The notes: generated by a model from the letters alone, not told the origin. 64,000 nt of DNA from Nocardia albiluteola (GCF_018860155.1 NZ_JAHKNI010000027.1:19785-83784); one strand, 5' to 3'. Shown: positions 1 through 8,390, counted from the stretch's first letter. Numbers and translations: made by a program.

Positions 1-245
1 CCGGTCGCGAACTGATCCAGATTCGTCTTACCCACCACCACTGCCCCGGCCGCCCGCAGCGCCGCAACCGCCGCAGCGTCCCGCTCGGGGACGTACGCGA
101 ATGCGAGACACCCCGCGGTAGTGGGAATCCCCGCGACGTCGACGTTGTCCTTGACGGCCAGCCGCAGCCCAGCCAACGGGCCCTGCGCCGTGGCGATCTC
201 ACGGGCGATGTCATCATCGGCCCGCCGGTGAATCCATACGCTCAT
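1..245 (-). CDS. atzF: Allophanate hydrolase, N-terminal part (runs off window)
   Basis: This is the first 81 codons of an amidase-signature protein. The visible part has the amidase lysine motif AVKDNVDVAG, then PTTAGCLAFAY, and the strand GKTNLDQFAT, all typical of allophanate hydrolase (allophanate to ammonia and CO2). The ATG at 245 has GAGGAG eight bases upstream and an in-frame TGA just before it, so the start is well fixed. The stretch before the KDN motif is short for the family. It is the most distal visible gene of the leftward urea or guanidine operon, and allophanate or carboxyurea hydrolysis is the expected last step. The Ser-cisSer-Lys triad beyond the lysine lies outside the window. 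Confidence 0.85.
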   Translation of the reverse strand, partial: MSVWIHRRADDDIAREIATAQGPLAGLRLAVKDNVDVAGIPTTAGCLAFAYVPERDAAAVAALRAAGAVVVGKTNLDQFAT

Positions 246-562
246 GGCCGGTACTCCTCACTCGTAGTCATCGCTTACCCAGATGCTTCACGTTTGATCG
301 GGACACTGCACGTCCCCTTGCGGTGCCGCACGCTCCTGTGTCCTCCCGCGGCTCCGGCATCGCACCCATCCCCGGCGTCGCCGCCCGTCTCGGCACCGTG
401 CCCGACCTCCGGCATCACCGCCCGGCTCCCGCATGACCTCGCGGCCCCGGCATCACCCGGGCGCCCCCGGCGTCGTTTTCACATCGTCACCGCGCCGACT
501 GGGTGACGACGGATTGCGGCGCGTTGGGCACGCACGCGGGGTGGACCAGGGCCCAGTGGCCG
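246..562. other. 317-base gap between carboxylase and allophanate hydrolase
   Basis: No convincing gene. The stretch about 355-480 contains several imperfect copies of a CCCCGGCATCACC-like unit, which makes it look like decayed repeat DNA. A gap of this size inside an otherwise compact operon may carry a separate promoter for atzF, but I cannot point to one. Confidence 0.4.
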
Positions 563-2941
563 TCATCGGCTCTCGGCGAGTTCTCCCGCGGTGCGCCAGG
601 ATTCGCGTTCGGCGGCGAAGGCCGCGGCCTGGTGGGTCCGGAATTCGGCGATCGAGGCGGCGTTGTCATGGACGAAGCGACGGTGGTCGGCGAGGCGGAA
701 CTCGCCCTCCTCGGTGCGGAGTTCTCCCCGGCCCGAGGCGAATTCGGCCCGCAGGTCCAGTAGTTCGTCCGGTTCGACGGGATACCAGCGGATGCGGTCG
801 AAATATCGCAGCAACCAGGGGGATTCGCCGGATCCGTCGCCGCCGTGCCGCCATACCGGGGTGGTGCGGCCGACGAACTGGTAGCCGCCGGGGCCCTCCA
901 TGCCGTAGATGCACAGGTAGGCGCCGCCGATGCCGACCGCGTTCTCGGGGGTCCAGGTGCGCGCCGGATTGTATTTGGTGGTCACCAGGCGGTGCCGGGG
1001 ATCCACCGGGGTCGCGACCGGTGCGCCCAGATAGACATCGCCGAGGCCGAGCACGAGATATTCCGCGGCGAAGACGGTGTCGAAAACATCTCGCACCGAA
1101 GGCAATCCGTTGACGCGGCGAATGAACTCGATATTCCACGGGCACCAGGGCGCATCGGCGCGGACGCCGTGCATATATCGAGTGATCGCCTCCCGCGTCG
1201 CCGGATCATCCCACGACAGCGGCAGATTCACGGTCCGGCTCGGCGCCACCAGATCCTCCGCGGACGGCAGGTGCGCCTCCACGGCGGACAGCAGCTCCAG
1301 CAGCTTCGCGGACGACAGCCGATCCGGGTCGAAACGCACCTGCAGCGATCGCACACCGGGCGTCAGCTCGACCACACCCGGCTCGCGATGCTCGAGCAGA
1401 TGTTCGTGCAGCGCGTGCACCCGCGCCCGCAGACCCAGATCCAATGTCATATCGCCGTATTCGACGAGGATGCCGTCGTCGCCCGCACGCCGATAGGTGA
1501 TCCGTGTGGTGTCGTCCGCCTCGGCGCGGGCGAGTACGCCGTCGTCGCCGTCCCCGCCGCTCGACAGCACGAACGGCCATCCGGCGCGCCGCGCGGGCCC
1601 CAGCGCACGCGGCGACGCCGCCCGTGCCGCCCGCACAGGAACGAAACACACGCTGTCGCCCGGCGTCAGCTGGCCGAGCTTCCAGCGATCCGCGGCCACC
1701 ACCGTGACCGGGCAGACGAAGCCCCCGAGACTCGGCCCGTCCGGCCCGAGCAGAATCGGGGTGTCCCCCGTGAAGTCCAGCGCGCCGACCGAATACGCGG
1801 TGTCGTGGATATTGGACGGGTGCAGCCCCGCCTCGCCCCCGTCCGGGCGCGCGAACCGCGGTTTCGGGCCGACCAGCCGCACGCCGGTCCGATCGGAGTT
1901 GAAATGCACCTCGTAGTCGATGCCGACGATCGTCTCGATATCGGCGCGGGTGAAGAACTCCGGCGCCCCGTGCGGCCCCTCGGTCACCGCGAGCTCCCAG
2001 CGCCGCGACAGCACGGGCCGCTCGTCGGCGGGCACTCCCGAGCCGATCCGCCCCGCCCGCCCGAGCGCCAGGCTCTGCCCGGCCCGCAGCGCGGCCCCGG
2101 TGCCGCCTCCGAAATGTCCTAGCGTGAAAGTCGCCGCACTGCCGAGATATTCGGGAACATCGATCCCTCCGGCCACCAGGATGTAGCAGCGCATACCGGG
2201 CCCGCGCACGGCGCCCACTTCCAGCATCCCGCCCGCCGGTACCTGAATCGCCCGCCACATCGGAACCGATGCGCCATCGACGGTGACCGGCACGGGTGCA
2301 CCCGTCACGCATACCCAACCCGCCGTCCGGAACCGCAATCCCGGTCCGGTCAGCGTGCATTCGAGACCGGCCGCCCCCTGCGCATTGCCGAGCGCGCGAT
2401 TGCCCAACCGGAACGACAGATCGTCCATAGGCCCCGACGGCGGCACCCCCACATGCCAATACCCCACCCGCCCGGGCCAATCCTGCACCGTCGTCAGCAT
2501 TCCCGGCCGGATCACGTCGATGCCGGGCCGCTCAGCCGCCGCCGCGTCCGCCACCGGAGCCGTCAGCCCCCCGGCCTCTGCGGCAACCCGATCTGATTCG
2601 AACCGACTCGGTTCGTACACGCCCGTGGGATTCGCCAGAGCCATCGACACGGCCCCTTTCGCGAGCAGGTCCGCGGGAGTCGATTCTCGTGTGCCTGTGT
2701 GACCTTCCGATGTCTCGGCGGCGAGCACGGACACCGGAGTCTGTTTGTGCACCCCCGCAGGACTTTCCGGCGCATCGGCCACGTCCGCGCCTTCTGAACG
2801 AACCGATTCCCTCGCAGGAGAATGAACCACAGACGCGACCCGTGCGGATACCCGAGTCGGTCCGTGCGCGCCGACAGGACTCTCCGGCGTATGGGCGGTG
2901 GGATGCGCGAGGGTCGCGCCCGTCGCTTCGGCGGCGTTCAT
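563..2941 (-). CDS. Urea/guanidine carboxylase carboxyltransferase (KipA-KipI type) lacking BC and BCCP domains
   Basis: 792 residues. Residues about 140-430 match the KipA/AHS2 half and about 480-700 the KipI/AHS1 half of the urea carboxylase carboxyltransferase. Landmarks are RPGMLTTVQDWPGR, GVPPSGPMDDLSFRLGN, PWNIEFIRRVNGLPSV, VLGLGDVYLGAPVATP and YGMEGPGGYQFVGRT. Canonical urea carboxylases are about 1200 residues with an N-terminal biotin carboxylase and a C-terminal biotin carrier. Here both are absent: there is no ATP-grasp sequence and no MKM biotin motif before the stop. Instead, residues 1-139 are a disordered-looking segment with degenerate repeats (PESPVGAHGPTRVS, PESPAGVHKQTPVS, NPTGVYEPSR). 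An AGGAGG seven bases before the ATG supports this start, so the extension is probably translated. The enzyme would need BC and BCCP supplied in trans. Confidence 0.8.
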   Translation of the reverse strand: MNAAEATGATLAHPTAHTPESPVGAHGPTRVSARVASVVHSPARESVRSEGADVADAPESPAGVHKQTPVSVLAAETSEGHTGTRESTPADLLAKGAVSMALANPTGVYEPSRFESDRVAAEAGGLTAPVADAAAAERPGIDVIRPGMLTTVQDWPGRVGYWHVGVPPSGPMDDLSFRLGNRALGNAQGAAGLECTLTGPGLRFRTAGWVCVTGAPVPVTVDGASVPMWRAIQVPAGGMLEVGAVRGPGMRCYILVAGGIDVPEYLGSAATFTLGHFGGGTGAALRAGQSLALGRAGRIGSGVPADERPVLSRRWELAVTEGPHGAPEFFTRADIETIVGIDYEVHFNSDRTGVRLVGPKPRFARPDGGEAGLHPSNIHDTAYSVGALDFTGDTPILLGPDGPSLGGFVCPVTVVAADRWKLGQLTPGDSVCFVPVRAARAASPRALGPARRAGWPFVLSSGGDGDDGVLARAEADDTTRITYRRAGDDGILVEYGDMTLDLGLRARVHALHEHLLEHREPGVVELTPGVRSLQVRFDPDRLSSAKLLELLSAVEAHLPSAEDLVAPSRTVNLPLSWDDPATREAITRYMHGVRADAPWCPWNIEFIRRVNGLPSVRDVFDTVFAAEYLVLGLGDVYLGAPVATPVDPRHRLVTTKYNPARTWTPENAVGIGGAYLCIYGMEGPGGYQFVGRTTPVWRHGGDGSGESPWLLRYFDRIRWYPVEPDELLDLRAEFASGRGELRTEEGEFRLADHRRFVHDNAASIAEFRTHQAAAFAAERESWRTAGELAESR

Positions 2942-2948
2942 AACCGAA

Positions 2949-2954
2949 CCTCCT
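2949..2954 (-). promoter_or_regulatory. Shine-Dalgarno AGGAGG of the carboxyltransferase gene
   Basis: Perfect AGGAGG on the minus strand, seven bases before the ATG at 2941. It decides the start and shows that the repeat-rich N-terminal extension belongs to the protein. Confidence 0.75.
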
Positions 2955-2996
2955 GAACGAATGGGTTGCAGTGCAATGGCATTCGGGGTGCGGACG

Positions 2997-3614
2997 TCAG
3001 CGCGTGATGACCATGCGCACCGGGGTGGGGTCGAATCCGTTGCAGGGGTTGTTGATCTGCGGGCAGTTGGAGACCAGGACCAGGGTGTCGATCTCCGCGC
3101 GCAGGGTCAGCTTCTTGCCGGGGGCCGAGAGGCCGTCGACGATGCCGAGGGTGCCGTCCGCCTCCACGGGGACGTTCATGAACCAATTGATGTTCGAGAC
3201 CAGATCCCGTTTGCCCAGGCCCCATTTCATGCCCTCGGCGAGGAAGTTCTCCACGCAGGCGTGCTGGTGGCGGGTGTGGTGCCCGTAGCGCAGGGTGTTC
3301 GACTCCTGGGAGCATGCGCCGGCGACGGTGTCGTGATTGCCGACCTCGTCGGCGACAACCGTCATCAGCGCGGCGCCCGCGTCGGTGCGCAGCACGCTGC
3401 CGGTGGTGAGGAAGATGTTGCGCTGCGCGGTGATCGTGGCCTGGGCGCTGTAGCGTTCGGCGTGGTCGGCGGCCGAATACAGCAGGCAGTCCACGGCCTG
3501 GTTGCCGTGCAGATCGACGATGTCCAGATGCGCCCCGGCGGGCACGATCGCCGACCACGGCGCCCGGGCGGGCACGGTCTGATCCAGCAGTACGGTATGT
3601 GCGAGGGTGTTCAT
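2997..3614 (-). CDS. DUF1989 urea carboxylase-associated protein / carboxyguanidine deiminase subunit (CgdB-like)
   Basis: 205 residues of the DUF1989 family. Proteins long annotated as urea carboxylase-associated were shown to be carboxyguanidine deiminase subunits CgdA and CgdB, acting between guanidine carboxylase and allophanate hydrolase. Visible motifs are DLHGNQAVDCLLYSA, the likely metal-site region GACSQESNTLRYGHHTRHQH, and NCPQINNPCNGFDPTP near the end. The ATG at 3614 has AAAGGAG six bases upstream. It is followed at 55 bases by the carboxyltransferase gene and preceded by a second DUF1989 gene, the usual pairing. Which of the two is CgdA and which CgdB is my guess from the cysteine-rich motifs. 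Confidence 0.8.
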   Translation of the reverse strand: MNTLAHTVLLDQTVPARAPWSAIVPAGAHLDIVDLHGNQAVDCLLYSAADHAERYSAQATITAQRNIFLTTGSVLRTDAGAALMTVVADEVGNHDTVAGACSQESNTLRYGHHTRHQHACVENFLAEGMKWGLGKRDLVSNINWFMNVPVEADGTLGIVDGLSAPGKKLTLRAEIDTLVLVSNCPQINNPCNGFDPTPVRMVITR

Positions 3615-3732
3615 ACGATTCTCCTTTGCGTCCGGGTTGGTGCGAGACGTCGTGACCCGCTCGAAGTGTGGTTACGCCCCGCCGCCACCTCCCGCCCGCT
3701 CGGCTCTGGCATGCCGTGGGGCCCGGCCGCGC

Positions 3733-4497
3733 CTACTTCGCTTGCTCACGCCGCGTCCTCCCGCCGAGCGCGGCATTCCAAGCCGACTCGGTGTTCTCGA
3801 CCGCCCGTTGATATTCCGGGTCGTCGTTGTGCGAGACGGCCAGATCACCGCGGGCTTGCCACGCGACGACATCCAGGTCGGTGGCCGGCGCATCGTCCAG
3901 CGGATGCGGGGCATTGGCGATCAGCAGCGTGACCGGCAGATGCGTCAGCAGCTCCACCGCGGCGCCCGCCCCGCCTCCGCCGGTCGGAGTCAGTGCGCCG
4001 TCCGGCTCCACGCGCACGCCGCGGAACAGCGAGACGGTCGGGCCGATATCCCGCGGCGCCAGACCGTGTTTCGCACCGGCCAGCCGCAACGCCCGGCGAG
4101 CGTCCGGCCCCGGACCACAGAGCGCGTCGTGGTGCCCCGAGGAATCGGCGACGAGCGTGGCCAGGATCCGCCCCTGATCGGACAGCAGGGGATGTCCGAT
4201 CTGTAGGTACGCCTGCCAGGGCACCTTGACGGTATCCGCGACATTCAGCCGCTCCCAGGGCGATTCGGCGCGCAGCAGCAGTATGTGCGCACACGCCGCG
4301 CCTCGAGGATCGGACAGCCGGATCCGGGTTCCTCTGGCAAGCACCACATTGGCGTAGCCGCCGTCCGGAATACGTTGCGCGAAGCGTACGTCCGTGGCCT
4401 CGATTCCCGCGGGGAGGTCGGGGCCCATGATCTGCGCGGCCGCCGCCTGGGAGCGGGCATGTACCCGCGCCCCGGTCGTGGATGCGGTGCCGGTCAT
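3733..4497 (-). CDS. DUF1989 urea carboxylase-associated protein / carboxyguanidine deiminase subunit (CgdA-like)
   Basis: 254 residues. Motifs GIEATDVRFAQRIPDGGYA, LSDPRGAACAHILLLRAE, DSSGHHDALCGPGPDARRA and VSLFRGVRVEPDGALTP match the larger DUF1989 partner found next to urea or guanidine carboxylases. The ATG at 4497 is chosen because AAAGGAC lies just upstream; the open frame continues to 4740 but those residues look unnatural. It lies 118 bases before the second DUF1989 gene in the same operon. By family knowledge the two form a hetero-oligomeric deiminase of carboxyguanidine. In older annotation the pair is called UAAP1 and UAAP2. Confidence 0.8.
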   Translation of the reverse strand: MTGTASTTGARVHARSQAAAAQIMGPDLPAGIEATDVRFAQRIPDGGYANVVLARGTRIRLSDPRGAACAHILLLRAESPWERLNVADTVKVPWQAYLQIGHPLLSDQGRILATLVADSSGHHDALCGPGPDARRALRLAGAKHGLAPRDIGPTVSLFRGVRVEPDGALTPTGGGGAGAAVELLTHLPVTLLIANAPHPLDDAPATDLDVVAWQARGDLAVSHNDDPEYQRAVENTESAWNAALGGRTRREQAK

Positions 4498-4612
4498 AAC
4501 GAGTCCTTTCTGCGTCGAAGTGATGCGATGTCCCCCGGAGCGATTCGCCGGATCAGGTCGATGAGCAGCAGCGCGAGGGCCGGCCGACCCAGGGGAACGC
4601 CGTCGCGTCCGG

Positions 4613-6127
4613 TCATGCGGGCTGCATCGCGGGCGCGGAGTCCCCGGCGGGGCGGTCGGCGACGAACCGGTGCACCACCGCGCCGACCGCGATGCTCGCA
4701 AGCACGAAAAGCGGTGCGGCCCAGAGCATCCACCACCCACCGCCGGTCGGTGTATACACCGCGGCGCGGGGCCAGGCCAGATTCACCGCCATCCCGAGAC
4801 CCCACAGCACCGCCAGCGCATTCACCGGAATTCCGAAGCGGCCCAGCGAGAACAGTCCGGTATCGTCCGCGATCGCGCGGTTCCGGATGCGATGGACGAG
4901 CAGCGGCACGGTGACCAGCAGATAGGCCAGATACAGCATAACGATGCAGACACTCGCCAGCGTGGCGAAGATCGCGGCATTGCCGAGGTTCAACACCAGC
5001 AGCGCGATGGCGAGCGCGCCGATCACCACGGCCGGGAGCACCGGGGTGCCGAAGCGCGGATGCACCGCCGCCAGGCGCCGCGCGAACGGCAGCCGCCCGT
5101 CCCGGGCCATCGAGAACATCAGCCGCGACCCGGCGGTCTGAATCGCCAAGGTGCACACCGTGATCGCGACGGCCACGCAGCACAGCAGCACCCGGCCCGC
5201 CGGGCTGTCCAGCTTCGCGGATATCACATAGGCGAGGCCGTCCGTGGCGAGTTTTCCGTCGCTCAGGCTCGGAGCCGCGATCAGCGCGCCGAGCAGCATG
5301 AGCCCGCCGCCCAGCGCCGAGACCGTGAGCGCGGTCAGGATCGTGCGCGGCGCAACCTGGCGCGGATTCCTCGTCTCCTCGGAAAGCTCGCCGGCGGAAT
5401 CGAATCCGACCATCACATAGGCCGCCATCAGTCCGGAGACCAGGAAGGCCGCCCAGTATCCGCCCGGCGCGGCGGTACTGTGATCGAAGACGACGCCCGG
5501 GCCGCGTTCGGTGTGGGTCAGGAACAGCGCGACGGTCGCGATCACGCCGACGATCTCGACGGTGACGCCGATGGTGTTGATCCGCGACATCACCTCGATG
5601 CCGACCACATTGACCACCGTCGTCAGCACCAGCAGCACGCTGCCGAGCAGAACCGCGTTCGCCGCACCGGATTTCGAGGTCAGCGCGGTGTCATGGCCGA
5701 TGACTTGGAAGCCGCTCCAGACCGAGGGCAGCACCACCTGCAGGGCGATGGCGGCGGCCGCGGCCGTGACGACCTGGGCGATGATCATCATCCACCCGGC
5801 GAACCAGCCGACGACCTCACCGGCCAGGCGCCGCGACCACTGGTAGATGCAGCCCGAGATCGGGTATCGCGCGGCGAGTTCGGCGAAATTCAGCGCCACC
5901 AGGAACTGCCCGGCGAAGACGATCGGCCACGTCCAGAAGAAGGCCCCGCCGCCGAATCCGTAGCCGAATCCGAAGAATTGGAAGATCGTGGTGAGGATGG
6001 AGACGAAGGAGAATCCGGCCGCGAACGAGGCGTAGCGGCCGAGTTTTCGGTGCAGGACGGGCCGATAGCCGAACGCCTCGAGGTCGGCGCTATCGGACGA
6101 TGTGGGAGCGGTGACGGTGGTGGACAT
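4613..6127 (-). CDS. APC superfamily amino acid/amine permease
   Basis: 504 residues and about twelve hydrophobic segments, with the APC signatures GFSFVSILTTIFQFFGFGYG (TM1 region), ARYPISGCIYQWSRRLAG and GFDSAGELSEETRNPRQVAP. It resembles bacterial permeases annotated as amino acid or GABA permeases. The ATG at 6127 has GAAGGAC upstream. It is the promoter-proximal gene of the operon, so the likely substrate is the nitrogen compound degraded downstream (guanidine, urea or a related amine); this is inference from position. A TetR gene is divergent, with a long palindrome between them. An antisense frame of 510 residues over this gene is a composition artefact. Confidence 0.8.
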   Translation of the reverse strand: MSTTVTAPTSSDSADLEAFGYRPVLHRKLGRYASFAAGFSFVSILTTIFQFFGFGYGFGGGAFFWTWPIVFAGQFLVALNFAELAARYPISGCIYQWSRRLAGEVVGWFAGWMMIIAQVVTAAAAAIALQVVLPSVWSGFQVIGHDTALTSKSGAANAVLLGSVLLVLTTVVNVVGIEVMSRINTIGVTVEIVGVIATVALFLTHTERGPGVVFDHSTAAPGGYWAAFLVSGLMAAYVMVGFDSAGELSEETRNPRQVAPRTILTALTVSALGGGLMLLGALIAAPSLSDGKLATDGLAYVISAKLDSPAGRVLLCCVAVAITVCTLAIQTAGSRLMFSMARDGRLPFARRLAAVHPRFGTPVLPAVVIGALAIALLVLNLGNAAIFATLASVCIVMLYLAYLLVTVPLLVHRIRNRAIADDTGLFSLGRFGIPVNALAVLWGLGMAVNLAWPRAAVYTPTGGGWWMLWAAPLFVLASIAVGAVVHRFVADRPAGDSAPAMQPA

Positions 6128-6250
6128 GGGTGCGTGTCCTTCGGCGTCGGGGTCAATATCTATCGACTGATAGTTTTGCGATCCGGATCGCGTTCCCGGT
6201 GACGTCGATGTATCCGATCCGTGACGTGCGGTAACTTTTGGATTGCGGCT

Positions 6251-6272
6251 ATTTCTGTCATATGACAGGAAT
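6251..6272. promoter_or_regulatory. 22-bp palindrome, probable TetR operator
   Basis: ATTTCTGTCATATGACAGGAAT is symmetric at every pair except one; the core CTGTCATATGACAG (6255-6268) is perfect. It lies between the divergent permease operon and tetR, so one regulator could control both. A second, weaker inverted repeat (CTATC, four bases, GATAG) lies near 6160-6173, closer to the permease start. Confidence 0.6.
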
Positions 6273-6317
6273 CTCCCCGCGCAGGTCGCGGGCATCGACC
6301 ACCACCGATGAGCCAGA

Positions 6318-6980
6318 ATGGGAGCCGTGACGCAACTCGGACCCGGCCGCCCCCGCCTCGAGCCCCGGCGCCGCCGCGGGCCGACCCCGCGCGCGGAGAT
6401 CCTCGACGCCGCCGCCGAGCTGTTCACCACGCGCGGCTACGCGAGCACCTCCACGCGGGCCATCGCCGACGCGGTCGGTATCCGGCAGGCCTCGCTCTAC
6501 CATCATTTCTCCGCCAAGGACGACATCCTCGAGGCGCTACTGGACCAAACCATCTCCGCCCCACTGGAACTCCTCGGACGGATGAGCGACGAACCGGAGC
6601 CGTCGGAGGTCCGCCTCTACGCCCTGGCCTGGTTCGACGTGCACCAACTATCCTCGGCGCGTTGGAATCTCGGCGCGCTGTACCTACTACCAGAGTTGCG
6701 GTCGGAGCGCTTCGCGGACTTCCGGCTGCGCCGCAAAGAATTACGCGAACACTATGAGCGCCTGGCCGCCGCCGTAACCGGCGATGCCGCGGCAGACGCG
6801 TGGGCGCTGCCGTTCCGCCTGGTCGAGAGCGTGATCAATATCCGCTCCGACGAGACCGCCACGCCCGGCGATGTCGACCGCCTGATCCCGGACGCGGTCC
6901 TGCGCATGCTCGGCCACGACGATACGGCTGCAATCCGCACCGCCGCCGCCGACCTCCTGGACCGCCTCGCCGCCCAATAG
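6318..6980 (+). CDS. TetR family transcriptional regulator
   Basis: 220 residues. The N-terminal helix-turn-helix reads ILDAAAELFTTRGYASTSTR, AIADAVGIRQASLYHHF and SAKDDIL, the standard TetR DNA-binding domain; the remaining 150 residues are the ligand-binding core. Start is ATG 6318; GTG 6327 is an alternative. It is divergent from the permease-DUF1989-carboxylase operon and 45 bases from a 22-bp palindrome, so autoregulation plus repression of that operon is likely. The ligand is unknown; guanidine or a degradation intermediate is a reasonable guess. Confidence 0.85.
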   Translation: MGAVTQLGPGRPRLEPRRRRGPTPRAEILDAAAELFTTRGYASTSTRAIADAVGIRQASLYHHFSAKDDILEALLDQTISAPLELLGRMSDEPEPSEVRLYALAWFDVHQLSSARWNLGALYLLPELRSERFADFRLRRKELREHYERLAAAVTGDAAADAWALPFRLVESVINIRSDETATPGDVDRLIPDAVLRMLGHDDTAAIRTAAADLLDRLAAQ

Positions 6981-6988
6981 CGCGAGCT

Positions 6989-7004
6989 GCCTGCGCCCGC
7001 AGGC
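6989..7004 (+). terminator. Short hairpin after tetR
   Basis: GCCTGC, four-base loop, GCAGGC, nine bases after the tetR stop and between convergent genes. There is no T tract, so this is a weak candidate. Confidence 0.3.
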
Positions 7005-7115
7005 GCCTGGGGCTGCGGGCAGCCCGAGTCGTCTCGACCATTCGTGACAGCTCGAGGACCTTGCCGAGTTCGCGTATCGCGGCGGCCACGTCCGGCAGCT
7101 GCGCGGCCGAGTCAT

Positions 7116-8375
7116 CTACTCGGCCGTTCGCGACCGATCCAGAGGCCGAGCCAGCAGCGCGGTGGCGGCCGTAATCACCAGCAGCAGGGCGATATACAGC
7201 GAGAACAACCGCGGATGCGGGGCGGAAAGCTCCTTGAGCGCCGGGGTGGTGCCGCCGAAGATCGCGCTGGCAACGGCGTAGGGCAGCGCCATCACAGTGA
7301 CCCGATGCCGGGCCGGGGCGATCGCGGCCGAGGCGCCGGTCAGCGTCGCGGACAGGGTCGCCACGCACACCGCCGCCCCGATCATGAGCACCCAGTAGGT
7401 GGTCACCGTCGCGGAATTCATCAACAGCTGCATCGGCAGCGTCGCCACCGCCAGGATCAGGGATGCCCCTGCCATCCAGCGCAGCACGCCGATCCGGTCG
7501 GCCAGCCAGCCCCAGGCCGGGGCGATCACCATGAACGCCAGCTGCGACACCACCCCCGCCCACAGCACCTGGGTGTCGGGCATCTTCAGCACGCTGATGG
7601 CGTAGCTGGTCGGCGCACTGATCCACAGGTAGTACGACGACAGCGAGCCCGCGGTCAGACCCGCCACGGCCAGCACCGGCCAGATCAACGTGCGCCACTC
7701 CCGCAGCACCGCAACGGTTTCCGAGGCGGCGGCGCGGTCCAAGGTCTCGGGCAGGGTGCGCCGCGCGAGCAGGAATACGAACGACAGCACCGCCGCAACC
7801 GCAAACGGCACGCGCCAGTACCCGGCCGTCATCGCCGCCGATCCGACGGCGGCCAGCAGCGCCGCGGCGATCAGATTCGCGCAGACCGTGCCCAATCCGT
7901 AGAAGATCGAATACACGCTGGTGCCCAGGATCCGCCGACCCTCCGGCGCGGATTCGTACATGTACGCCTGAGCGATGGCCTGCTCGCCGCCGAAGGAGAA
8001 CCCCAGCACCAGCCGCCACACCAGCAGCAGCGCCGGGGCGGCCGCCCCGATGCTCTCCCGGCCCGGCGTCAGCGCCATCGCCAGGGTTGCCACACCCGCG
8101 AGCGAGATCGATACCATCAGTGCCGGCCGCCGGCCACGCTGATCGGCCAGGCGCCCCAGCACCAACGCGCCGACCGGCCGGATCACGAACCCGAGCGCGA
8201 AAACGCCCAGGCCGTACAGCACCGAATGCTGCAGCGAGCCACCGAAGAAGTGGGGCGAGAAATAGGTCACCAGCAGCGCGTACAGCGACCATTCGTAGGC
8301 TTCCAGCGCGGCACCGGCACCCGAGGCGGTCAGCCGATGGGCCAGGCGGGTGCGCGCAATCACAAGAGTATTCAT
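7116..8375 (-). CDS. MFS transporter, metabolite:H+ symporter-like
   Basis: 419 residues and about twelve membrane segments. It shows the MHS/sugar-porter type pattern: LEAYEWSLYALLVTYFSPHF in TM1, the loop motif GRLADQRGRRPAL, and FSFGGEQAIAQAYMYESAPE in TM4-5. The ATG at 8375 is taken because the protein then starts at the normal family position; no strong ribosome binding site is visible. It is closely similar in plan to the next gene leftward, suggesting a tandem duplication. Substrate unknown; MHS relatives carry small carboxylic acids or osmolytes. Confidence 0.75.
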   Translation of the reverse strand: MNTLVIARTRLAHRLTASGAGAALEAYEWSLYALLVTYFSPHFFGGSLQHSVLYGLGVFALGFVIRPVGALVLGRLADQRGRRPALMVSISLAGVATLAMALTPGRESIGAAAPALLLVWRLVLGFSFGGEQAIAQAYMYESAPEGRRILGTSVYSIFYGLGTVCANLIAAALLAAVGSAAMTAGYWRVPFAVAAVLSFVFLLARRTLPETLDRAAASETVAVLREWRTLIWPVLAVAGLTAGSLSSYYLWISAPTSYAISVLKMPDTQVLWAGVVSQLAFMVIAPAWGWLADRIGVLRWMAGASLILAVATLPMQLLMNSATVTTYWVLMIGAAVCVATLSATLTGASAAIAPARHRVTVMALPYAVASAIFGGTTPALKELSAPHPRLFSLYIALLLVITAATALLARPLDRSRTAE

Positions 8376-8390
8376 GAGCGCGCCAACTTT

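Noticed and set aside
228..506. 92-residue rightward frame over the atzF start and gap
   Set aside because: Pro/Ser-rich, opposite the start of atzF, and built from the short repeats.
2997..3614. Annotation of the DUF1989 gene as an aminomethyltransferase-like protein
   Set aside because: DUF1989 was sometimes grouped with glycine cleavage T proteins, but the operon context and cysteine/histidine motifs favour carboxyguanidine deiminase.
4670..6202. 510-residue open frame antisense to the APC permease
   Set aside because: Rich in His, Arg, Gln and Asp with no membrane or domain pattern; it mirrors the GC-biased codons of the permease on the other strand.
6128..6317. Guanidine-I (ykkC) riboswitch before the permease
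   Set aside because: I looked for the conserved ACGR loops and CTAGGG-type core on the minus strand and did not see them; an Rfam scan would settle it.
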